From positions 92,730,152 through 92,794,151 of the forward strand of contig NC_083597.1 of NCBI RefSeq assembly GCF_020882245.1: 64,000 nt of DNA, written 5' to 3'. Position numbers and translations under genes: made by a program. Shown in pieces: positions 13,782-23,924 of the stretch. Below the pieces are notes generated by a model. It saw only the letters and a program-made list of their open reading frames with translations. It made no database searches and had not been told where the DNA came from. Positions within the stretch are counted from its first letter, which is position 1; every line of letters starts with the position of its first letter. The DNA is from Rhopalosiphum padi (taxonomy: Eukaryota > Arthropoda > Insecta > Hemiptera > Aphididae).

Positions 13782-13960
13782 TGATGTGGACATGTGTTAT
13801 TGTGTTGCAAGATTATTAGCGCTGGGTTGCTCCTAACCCGACCAAATCTACTTAGGAAGTATTTAAGTATTTTAGAGTCTCTATGTACTTAGAAGAATTT
13901 ACCGTTAACCCTCATTCCAGGTTATCAGTCACATAAACTTGGTAAGCATCCTAAAAGTCG
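13782..13960 (-). pseudogene. mariner transposase fragment, 5' part
   Basis: Minus strand text includes SSKYIETLKYL, then NPALIILQHNNTCPHH, for the mariner motif LLxHDNARPH. The second catalytic Asp is Asn in this copy (HNN for HDN). The frame would continue into TEDALRNLEF at 12739 once the insertion is removed, apart from a small indel at the junction. No N-terminal HTH region was recognised beyond 13960. Confidence 0.65.
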
Positions 13961-14334
13961 AAACTCAGTAAAAAAGAGTTTTCTGCCGATGGTTGTGTTT
14001 TGAACAAAATTGTATTAGTTATCAATTTACAGTAAACCTATAAACAATATTATCACCATAAAGAGCATTTAATTATGATGGATCTTTGTTGGAGTTATAT
14101 TTTCAACAGTTAAAAATTTGATAATAGCGTGATGTTTAACTTGCGTTGTCAGAGCATTAGAACACGTACTTCAGTTATACTTCAGCTACTCAAAACAAAC
14201 TGGCAAACGCCACGCCTTCAAACTGGGCATGTGTGTTGAGGGGAAATGTATTATTTCCTAATGCTACCAAGCACGCTTCTGTTGGTATTTTTTTCTACAA
14301 ACATAATATGTTCAAAAATCTATTTACTAAAATT

Positions 14335-15240
14335 TTTTAGGGTAATTCAAAAACGAATAACCGTACCCAGATATTTGAAATTTTCAAAAGTGTCGATAAA
14401 AATATTTCGTTAGGTAAAAATTCTTTGAAATTTTATACAAGGTCTTTTACAAGTTGTTAATTTACTGATAAGAAAATATCAAAAACACATAATGACAAAA
14501 TTATTTTATTAGCTTTACAAATATAAATTTTGATGAAATTCGTAAAATCTCAAATAATTGCAAATTATTTTGTTGTTATAAATTTGTAAAAATTATATTT
14601 TTTATTCAAAGATTTGAAAGTTTAATAGGAAAGTCACATTTATTTTTAAAGCGTTTGAATTCAAATTGTTATGGCATTAGATATTCATTCGTAAAATACC
14701 CTTTTTTCCTCAAATTGTTTTTGATATTTTTTTGTGTTTAAAAACAAATGTCATAGATTCTTTAAATTGTCATAAAATGTTTATATTATATTTTTTTTAG
14801 ATTTCTAAAATACTTTGTCTCTTTTTAAGTAATTTATAGATATGAGAAATTTTCGATTTTTTAATTTTCAATAATTATTGTCGATTAAAAATTGTCATCA
14901 AAAAATTTGAAAATTTAGTCTAAGGTTCCTTACAAGTTCTTATTATAGTTATTTGAAAATATTAAAAATACATAGACATAAAAAAATAAATAAAATTATC
15001 CAACCGTAATTCTAATAGTAAATTAAATTACTTTATTATTTTATGAATAATAAAAAAAAATGAACAAGAAATTTAGGTTTTCAGTTAGCATACTACAAGC
15101 TATTACAGATTGGTTCCGTCCAGAATCGTTTTTCGTGTATAATGATTTATTATTGAATTCAAATTGAACATATTCATTACAATGATTCACTTGATAACTA
15201 CTTTATAGTAAAGTATTGGATCGTCTTTTTATTACCTAGT
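14335..15240 (+). repeat. Family A copy lacking the left end
   Basis: The body similarity begins at AATTCAAAAACGAATAACC. The right inverted motif TTCCGTCCAGAATCG is at 15113-15127, followed by TTGAATTCAAATTGAACAT and a tail ending near GTAAAGTATTGG. Confidence 0.6.
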
Positions 15241-15916
15241 TGTTTATTTGATTATTTCTGATTATAAATTAGTATAATTAATATACATTTTTGTGTATTA
15301 AATTTGTTAATATTAGGTATTGTAGTAATTTTTACATCTGTACAATTGTATTTTAGTTCTACAATTTTAAAATAATATTTTGGAGCATATATTTTCTAGT
15401 ATTGGTATTTTATGTTTTAATTTTCTTACTTAAGTAATGCATTGTATTATTTGTTCAATATTTATAAAATAAATATAATACTCAACTGATAAAACTAAAC
15501 TTTAAAATATAAAGTTTTTGTAACGTCTAAAGCTTTATACAATTTGTTATGAACTGAAATAATTAAGAGTGGAACTTTATTCCCCAGATAGTCGTTAGGT
15601 TAAAGAGAAACTCATTTTTATAAACATATTTTTTTTGTATAATAATAAGTTTTTATTGTTGTAGAAAAGATGTTTGTGAAACCATTCTTGAAATTATATT
15701 CTAAAAATGATAACAGTACCAAATTTTAATGAACAAGATTTAAGATTACTTAAATATTATATTTTTACTCTCTTTAAGTAACCTTATTATTATATTTGAG
15801 TCTCAACACCTTTATTATAAAGCGTATGTAAACATTCATATAACAACTTATTATAATTGACATTTCCTTAATATGATGTTAGTTTTAATAAGTACGCATA
15901 TATTAGTGTTAACTAC

Positions 15917-16131
15917 CTGCATGTATCCTCCTTGACAATATGTTCCATTGACTAATACTCCAAATTTAAACTTTTTAAATCTAATTCGAAGAATATAGTC
16001 CTTGGGCGTTCCTTTAAATGAACGAAATCTGTACGAACAATAAAGTGGTTTGCCAAAATTCGATGACGTTACTTCCGGACTAGTGATATCTTCATAGATA
16101 TCAACAGTCTTATTGCAATGATCTATTCTAC
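15917..16131 (-). CDS. CUB-domain exon, suppressor-of-lurcher/Neto-like protein, partial
   Basis: CUB domains are extracellular beta-sandwich modules. In the insect suppressor-of-lurcher and neuropilin/tolloid-like proteins they belong to glutamate-receptor auxiliary subunits. The exon reads, from high to low coordinates, two bases plus 71 codons: RIDHCNKTVDIYEDITSPEV, SNFGKPLYCSYRFRSFKGTP, then RIRFKKFKFGVLVNGTYC and QGGYMQ. It has an acceptor ATTTTTCAG and donor GTAGTT, phase 1 in and phase 0 out. Cys spacing (HC, YCSYRF, TYCQGGY) and FGKP-YCSYRF fit CUB. The frame is free of stops and GC-richer than the neighbouring DNA. Continuation (typically IVDGN and onwards) should lie at lower coordinates but was not found within 16 kb, so introns are long or the rest is outside. 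The piggyBac remnant lies on its 5' side. CUB is fairly sure; the subfamily is recalled, not searched. Confidence 0.75.
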
Positions 16132-16214
16132 CTGAAAAATAAACACCAAATTAGTAATGGTAGTTTAGTATCAATCAACTTATTGATTAATAGTTAGTTT
16201 TTAGATAAATTTGT

Positions 16215-16260
16215 TTAACACGTTGACTGTTATACGGCCACCGGTAGTCGCATGTTAGTA
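16215..16260 (+). repeat. Candidate 5' terminus of the piggyBac-like element
   Basis: TTAA at 16215-16218 is followed by CACGTTGACTGTTATACGGC and CACCGGTAG, a typical piggyBac-type end, 284 bp before the transposase ATG. No matching inverted 3' end was found. A directly oriented, weakly similar TTAACGAGCAATTGTCTG occurs at 18827. Confidence 0.45.
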
Positions 16261-16502
16261 TTTCCTACAAAGCCATGTTCTATTATCGGTGTCATTCTAT
16301 AAATGTTAATTGTTATATTTATAAAACAAATAGTCGGATAAAATAAATTTCGATATCATTATTTTTGTTATGTCTTCTTACGTAAGAATATTAAATTTAA
16401 AGTGTGTGGTTACTGGCGACCGTATGATAGTCCATGTAACCGCTGGTGGTTGTACATAATATAATTTCGTGTGATATTTTAATTTTAATTTGACCTATAA
16501 TA

Positions 16503-18615
16503 ATGACGTCTCGTCCAAACAAATCTAAAGTAAATGACGATAAAGTACGTCAAATATTGGATACTAGCGATAGTGGAAGTTCATTTAGTGAATATAATTT
16601 TAGAGATATTTTCTTCGATCCAACTGATGAATCACCCCTCTGCAGCCATTTTAGCAATTTTAAATATTATTATAATCACAGTCAAATCTGGATTACAATT
16701 TGTGAACCCCGATATATGATATAAAAAAGTTGTCAAAAATTATATTTTTATTTTAATTCTATAAGTATTCAATTAAATTTCTTTTTAAGATTTTGCCGAA
16801 TCAAATTTTTGTATCATTGCATAAATTTCTCATTAGACTGATATTATTAAAGAAATTAAGAACTCGCAAGTCTATTGTTTTCAAAATCTAAATTTTTTTT
16901 GTTTTAAATAAAATATTTATTTTATTTATAAATTTCTATTCAAATAATAAAAGTTTATTCAGATAAGCTAGTATTTGGGGTAAAACTAAAATAATGTTAT
17001 AATATGATTTATATGTAGTATTAATATCAACAATTTATATGTTTAAAATAATTTTTATAACACAATCGGCAACGTCGCAAATTAGTTTTGTGCGGAATAA
17101 CGGAATCGTGAAAAGCTATATACGGAATCGTGTAATGCGGAATCACAAATCGCCGAAAAATAGATGATTGACGCTTTTGGGTTTCACCGAAATTTAATAT
17201 ACTAGCTAATGTCACTGTTTGAAACTGTTTTAGTTTATTTTTTATTAATGAAATAATCAAACTTATTGTTATTAAAACTAACAGAAACGTGTCACAGCTT
17301 TTGCAGACAATATAAGTAGAGTTTTGCAGTCTAGCCGGCTTACATAATAGATTCCTACAGATTAAAAAGAGATTAAATTGTTTACGGGTGTATTAATATG
17401 AATGAATCTCGTTTAATTGCCAAATTTAGGAAATTAGTAGTGCACTAAACTTAGATTTAAAAACAGCGAAGCACAAAAAACCATGTCCAGAAATCGCTTA
17501 GAATTACTTCTTAGATTTTAGCACTTTTCAGACAATGAAAAAGCCCCAGTAGGTGATCGTATTTATAAAATACGAGTATGTGATTTAATTGATAAAATTT
17601 TAAACAATTTTCAAAATATAATCTAATCAGGTGAGCTATAGGCTGTCAATGAGACTATTGTATCTTTTTGTGGCAGATTATTATTATAAAAATATACATA
17701 TGTAAAAGCACATCATAAGTACGGAATTATTTTTTTTAAACTTTAAGGGACAAATGGTTATATATCCAATGTTCAAGTTTATACTGGAAAAGAATTGAGG
17801 TATAGAGTTCTTTTAGATCTAAGTAGAAGATATTTAAACATGGATGTATAATGATCATAGATAACTTTAACGCTCTAATTACATATTACAATCACTTGCA
17901 AACGAAATTTTAACTAATGTTACACACCTAGTTGGGACACTACGATTAATAGGTTGATAGATTAAATTACCTGAAATAACAAAAAAAAAAATTAAGTCTG
18001 GGAAATAATTGGAAAAGAAAATTCAGACGCGATTAATGTTGCGAAATGGAGTGATAAAAGGAATTTAACTATGTTATCGTCATTATCGACCAAACTTAAC
18101 AGTAATATGGCTGACATGGGAAAAAAAAGAACAAATAAATGAATACATAGTCTAATATAATTGTTGTCTAAAATTCTGGAAAAGCGAGAATTGATCTATC
18201 CGATCAATTGTCTAACTATTGTATAGCTTTACGTAAGTCGATTTGTTGGCACCGTAAGGTGGTAACAGAAATACTGTTTGTAACTACTATTATAGTAAAT
18301 GCTCTAATAGTTCACAATACAATTAATCCTAATAAAAAAAATGAAGATAACTCAAATTCAAAAAACATTGGTTGATACAATATTTAGATTTTAAAATTAA
18401 GAACTACTATAAGTTTAACAAGCAAGAGTTTATAGCAAACACATATTTCAAGAAACAAAAGAAAATGTAGTTTAAACAGAAATATCAGGAAATTTTCGCA
18501 CTTCTATCAAAGTAAAACAGCAATAGTTGAATCAAAACAGGCATCAAAAGAGGTAAAAAAGATCACTACATTCTGCGCATCATGTAAATCTTATACATGT
18601 ATAAGATGTTTACAT
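16503..18615 (+). pseudogene. piggyBac-like transposase, decayed but spanning nearly full length
   Basis: Cut-and-paste transposase of the TTAA-targeting piggyBac superfamily. The N-terminus is an acidic head (MTSRPNKSKVNDDKVRQILD, 16503-16724). After a degenerate stretch the core is readable: MSRNRLELLLRF and HFSDNE (17483-17540), VNETIVSFCGR (17645-17680), KAHHKYGIIFFKL, GYISNVQVYTGKE, IIDNFNA (17854-17875), AKWSDKRNLTMLSSL, RIDLSDQLSNYCIALRKS (18187-18240) and a cysteine-rich end C-x2-C-x5-C-x2-C (18574-18609). The first catalytic Asp (V-D-E in the family) is Asn here; the D of IIDN and the DQ aspartate persist. Stops and frameshifts are frequent. Inactive. Confidence 0.85.
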
Positions 18616-19129
18616 AAACTAAATTTTTTGTTATTTTTTGTATATTTTATTTATAAATACGTATCGATATTTATATTTAGTATTATGTTTATATTTAAAA
18701 CATATATATATTTTTATAAAAAAATTGATAGACATTTTTGTTATTTGCTTATTATAATATAGTGATATTTGACACATGATTATTAAGTGTACATACAATT
18801 ATAGGTTCACGACAATTGATATATCATTTAACGAGCAATTGTCTGTTTTACGCCATCATTCAAACATAATCTTGATCATTTTGACGCTATGAAAAATATT
18901 ACTCTTTACATTGTAAAGTTTACAACTAAGTGTGGTTATGACAGCCTGCAGTGGTATATATCTTATAAATAATAAGGCACGAACGTTAATTGAGGTTGCG
19001 ATCATATTGACTAAGACTCTAGGAGTCGCGTAGATAAAAAATAATAAAACACCGATTTATAAAATAAATCTTTTAATTTAAAATTGATTATTAAACAAAA
19101 AGAATACTTTAAATAATAATAATAAAATA

Positions 19130-19968
19130 AAGATATACTTTAAAAAAATGAATAAGGTTAGCCGGGCAAGCCAAAACTTATCTAAATTTTGAGATGAAAA
19201 TGTTAGTTGTAATGTTTTATCAGCTGATAATATTCTATACATTATTTGTGAGTTTCAACTGGTAATTTTACAACTGCAATAATATTTTCATCAAATGGAT
19301 TAAGAACCCATCTATTTGAGAAATCATTGTTGTCACATGAGAAATATTCAAGTAATTAAATGAACTGGTTTTTCAATTCTCTTAAATGTGCTTTCATGGT
19401 GTCCAAAACACTATCAATAAAAGGACTTGTTAACATTTTTATCAATGTAATTTTATGTTAAATCAAATGCATCAAAATTTCGTTTTTCAAGGCGAATGAT
19501 CCAAATACCAAGTTTTTTGATGAAAGCATTAACTTTGTCTGAGTAGAATGTTCTTCTCATCGCCTTATAAACTTATATTCAAGTTATTCAAATGTGAAAA
19601 TATTATAGCACTCAAATAAGCCAAGTAAAGTTTCATTATCTTCTAAAAAAAGTTAAAAATGTGCTGATTTGATCTTTAAAAAATATTGTTAATTTATTTT
19701 GTAACTCAAAAATCCATGTTAACATTTTTTCTCGTGACAACCACCTAATTTCGGCATAGAAAAGCAGTGACTTGTTCTTGGAGCCCATTTTTCCACATAG
19801 TATCGAAAACAATCTACACTGCAGCGGTCAACTCTTAACATAGTTTAATATTTTTACCAATTTTATTGTTCAAATTTGTATTTAATAAATATAGAGAGCT
19901 GCAAAGTGATTAACCATATTTTATACTTATTTTGGAAGTCGTGACACTAAACAGGTTGAGAAACGATG
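19130..19968 (-). pseudogene. hAT-type (ZBED/SCAND3-like) transposase remnant with one terminal repeat
   Basis: Read on the minus strand, 19850 to 19130 gives LLFYAEIRWLSREKMLTWIF, ELQNKLTIFFKDQ, a middle part with stops, then LRELKNQFI and YFSCDNNDFSNRWVLNPFDE. These match the C-terminal half of the ZBED5/SCAND3-like hAT transposases (YTEIRWLSRGKVL; NPF in the late part). The element's 5' end is at 19952-19968, where CAGGTTGAGAAACGATG is the inverse of the usual hAT CAGTGTTTCTCAACCTG. Only about 100 bp separate this end from the RWLSR motif, so the N-terminal half, including the BED zinc finger, was deleted. The 3' end and target duplication were not found. Confidence 0.75.
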
Positions 19969-20452
19969 TTCAGAGTAAGGTTCATTACATTGTACAATTA
20001 ATAGAATATGAAAAAAATACCTACGAGGACTGAGGAGGTTTTGAAACACTAGAGGAAACTACACCTGAATGCGATGTCTCTGTCTTCTAAGCTTATAATT
20101 TGTCAAATCTTTGTCCCAATGATGTAAGCTTTTTGAAAATGATAAATAGATGGTAAATCGATCCCTTATAAATTAATCATTTGCCAACTCACTTTAACTC
20201 AACCAGATTTTGTTTAATATGTGTTAAAAATTTAAAGTTAAAATCCTATAACAAAAATAAATAAATTATTTTTGAAATTATATACATATATGTATTTGTA
20301 TTATTGCGCAAATTGTTTTTATAGTTTCTATTAAAAATGTGTATTCTTATTTTTAAATATACTAATATAATATAGATAACTAAAATTTGTTTTTAATTTT
20401 TTAAATAAGGTAGATAATTATGTACCGCTTTGTTCTAAATTAGCTGTCGAGT

Positions 20453-20604
20453 GAATCACTGTAATGAGTGTGTTAAATTGGGATTCAACGACACATCATT
20501 ATACATGATAAACGGTTTTGAACGAACATGGTCTCTCGGCCTTTATCACTGAGTTTATTGAAATACCTGTTAAGGTAATTTATTTTTCTTTTAGTACAAC
20601 AGTA
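20453..20604 (-). repeat. Family A right end, reverse orientation
   Basis: The text GTGTGTTAAATTGGGATTCAA, ACATCATTATACATGATAAA and GGTAATTTATTTTTCTTTTAG is the reverse complement of the family A right end. It abuts the open frame at 20606. Confidence 0.5.
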
Positions 20605-20605
20605 G

Positions 20606-20788
20606 GGTGATTATGGAAAGTACTGGAAATTTTTTAGTCTTGATCACCATAAAACAATAGCCAAGTTTTTACCAAAAACAATTCCCAAAGCAGAAGAATT
20701 TTTATTGGCCTATAAGATGATGGCAGACGAGAAAAAACACATATATTATTGTACAATCGATAAATTCATCGTTCCGCTCAGCATCTAA
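20606..20788 (+). CDS. Unassigned 60-codon open frame, coding-like
   Basis: Stop-to-stop frame reading GDYGKYWKFFSLDHHKTIAK, FLPKTIPKAEEFLLAYKMMA, then DEKKHIYYCTIDKFIVPLSI. Composition (acidic/basic mix, GC above flanks) looks like a real or recently real protein. Just past it another frame reads SFRSASNNENNFGNIDNNIS before a stop, as if one base had shifted. A TTTCTTTTAG acceptor-like site precedes it. No family is recognised. It may be a terminal exon or a transposon fragment. Confidence 0.35.
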   Translation, partial: GDYGKYWKFFSLDHHKTIAKFLPKTIPKAEEFLLAYKMMADEKKHIYYCTIDKFIVPLSI

Positions 20789-23665
20789 TAATGAAAATAA
20801 TTTTGGAAATATCGATAACAATATCTCCATGTAACAAACAGAATACATAACTTATCCACTACGATAATTATTAAACAATTTTTTATATTAAGCTTAGAAA
20901 CACAAGTTTTGTTTACTTCTAGTTAATTTATAAATATGTATTTAATAATGTAAATAAAATTAAAACCGTTAATGAGTTTGTTATTTTAAATACAAATTAA
21001 AAAACAAAGATAATAAATAATTAACGTTGTATTTTCAAGAATACTCATTATGAAATAGAGATTTCATTACATAATGTTTTTAAATAATTAATAATACATT
21101 ATTAGTACTTATATTTTTTCAAAACATTTATATTAATTACAAATAGTTAAGTAATTTATTATACACTGTATTTTAATGAAAAACATGAAAAATTTAGGTG
21201 CATATTTTAATATTTTCGGTAAAAAAAATCACAATATTATATTATAAATTTTAATACATCTAAATGCAAAAATTCATTATTTTCTAATCTAAAATACTCA
21301 TCAACCGAACACAGTGTAATAAATTAAGTAAGAATTTTTTTTTATCACTATCCTATTTTTTTTTTCATGTATAGATTATATATCTAATATATGCATAGAT
21401 TGTTCGTGTGGATATTATTTTCAAAAAGATTCATCATTACAAAACTTTCATCATAGTAATCAACTTAAAATTATTATAATATTATAATAGTCTTTATATT
21501 GATGGATAATTAAAAATGAAATTTTAAAATTACAAAATATTTTAAGTGTTTTGTGTTTAGTGTACATTTAAAATGCTTAAAATTGTAAAAAACGTACAAA
21601 ACGTGAAGTATAACATAATATACTAGAATTGATTAAATTTAATATATTAATGAGTATTATAATGATTAATGATACTATAGATACTAAATGCATTTTGGAT
21701 GCAAATCTAATTAAAATACTGCATACAGATTCCACAAATTAGTCTTATTTTTATTATTCTATATTATAGATTATTAATCCTATATTATTATTATGTACCT
21801 ACGATGATGTACCGTAATTGTTGTTTTGATAAATTTATAATTTATATGCACGTTTAATATGCGGACCTTCTTGACATCAATTTAATTCCACATTACACTA
21901 TAATACAGTCATTATTATATTAATTTAAAAATGTGTATATTTTGTGTACTGTAATTTTTTATAAAAACAGTGATTCAGCATGCTCACCCCTTTTTTCAAT
22001 AATGCAATTCAAAATCTTAATTTTGGAATTTTTTAATATATTAAATATATTTAAGACAATAAGACCATATTTTCAAATTTTCTGGATTTTTCATATTATT
22101 TGAGAAGTGTTCTTTGGAGATATAATTTTTTTTCAAATGACAATTCCTCTTTTCTATTGTTAATTATTCAGCAGATATTTATTTATTTTTATGTTTGTGA
22201 AAATATTGATGTATTTAAATCAACATTTAAAACAGTATACTTTAGAGTTATTTAACTTTGTGTACAAAGTAATATAAGTCAATGAAATTTGATTTGGCTG
22301 ATACGAGATCTATGATCATTTGAACATTTTAGTAGGTTATTTATATTAATGTATCAATATTTAAAATTTACTAAAATATTTCAAATATTATAAATATTAG
22401 ATTCAATTTTATATTTAATTTATAATTTTTTTAATTATTATTAAGGACTAAAAAAATTATTAACAATTTAATAACTGAAAAATTATCCTCACAAATTTTG
22501 AATTAAGTAAATCAACATTAAAAAATAAATAAATATTCATTAAATAATTTACAAAAGAAAAGGGAGGTTTTCATTAAAAAAAAACATAAGTTTGCATCCT
22601 CATATGACACCCCTTAAGTAATAAAAAATCTCGAGAATTTGGTCAAAATATATTTTAAAATATAATTTCTGCAAGGGAACTTCGTTAAGAGGAACGGATT
22701 TAACAAACCAATGCATCTTGATTTGCAAGGTTGTAGCTTGAAGACTGCATAATTTATTAGTGATTTACGTCAGCATAAAAAATATTAAAATCGGGCATAT
22801 GTAATTTGTGCCCAAAAACATTTTAAAAAAATATATAATTTTTGCTACATCTAAAAATCGTTTATTTTTATAGATATATTTCAAGAAAATAATTAAAATG
22901 TACATTTAATAAAATAAAAATTAAAAAAAAAAAACAAAAGTCCTGTGTATAATTTATTTTACTTTGTATAGATATAGACGGTTAGTAATTTGTGTATATT
23001 TCAGTTAATAATAAATAGATAAATAAAAATTAGTAATATTATAAATAATTATGAATAAAAATAATTCATTGTAAAATTGTAATACTCTAGTGAACTCAAT
23101 AGAATTATCAGGTAATTTCTAATTTTTAATAATTGAAATTGAAAGTGTGGACAAATTACATGTTGTATTTTTATAATTTAACGTAGATTACATAATATGT
23201 ACATAGTGGTAAATTAGAAGTACTAAAAGTTACACAAAATACTATCCTTTAAAATTAATACCTTGAAGGAACCTTAAACTTGCTGTTTAACGAGCTTTCC
23301 ACTAATGGGATTTACCACAAAGCTAACAACCCTACACGGAAAAATTAATTGTTACGATCCTACCAAAATCATCTTCGATGAAATATGTGAAGCTAAAAGA
23401 TTTCTCGGTGGAAATTTGAAATGTAAGATCGTTGTTTAGCGCTGGATATATACGATGGTGATATTAAGTCTTAAATGATATCAACTAAATATAATTGCGA
23501 TTTAAGAAACAAGATGGCTATTACAAGGAAACCTAAAAATAAATAATTGGACCTACTTCTTCAGTGAGGGCTGGATTATCAAGTAGGGTTAGGTTTTGTT
23601 ATAAATAACAAACCGTTATCTAACGTAAAACGATATAAATCATTTAATGATAGAATATGTTATTT
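20789..23665. other. AT-rich non-coding with family B copy 1
   Basis: Apart from the repeat nothing is recognised. 23270-23600 is somewhat GC-richer, with no open frame of note. Confidence 0.45.
21968..22265 (+). repeat. Family B repeat, copy 1
   Basis: CAGTGATTCAGCATGCTCACC, then AAAATCTTAATTTTGGAATTT and TTATTCAGCAGA. It shares order and wording with 27676-27960. AT-rich, non-coding. Confidence 0.6.
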
Positions 23666-23916
23666 TAGCGGTTTCCAAACTTTTTAGTTTTGCAAACCAT
23701 CAATTTTGTAAAAAAAATTTTGAGGCCAACTAATAACTAATAGCACACCTATATGCGTACGTATATAATAAATATAATGTTATAAGGTATATAATAAAAA
23801 TATATAATAATATTATTTTAAATAAATGTATATGTTAGTAAATAGTAATGTTGATATTATATATGGTCTACGACTCAGTTCCACGCTGCCCGTGGTCAAT
23901 GGGTTAAGAACTGCTG
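23666..23916. mobile_element. hAT-like MITE, 251 bp
   Basis: The ends TAGCGGTTTCCAAAC and GGTTAAGAACTGCTG are imperfect inverses of the CAGNGGTTCTNAAC type seen in many hAT elements. The flanks TGTTATTT (23658-23665) and TGTTGTTT (23917-23924) look like an 8-bp duplication with one change. Confidence 0.65.
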
Positions 23917-23924
23917 TGTTGTTT

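Noticed and set aside
18581..18614. Inverted ATGTAAATCTTATACATGTATAAG hairpin
   Set aside because: It falls in the piggyBac cysteine-rich codons and is most likely coincidental.
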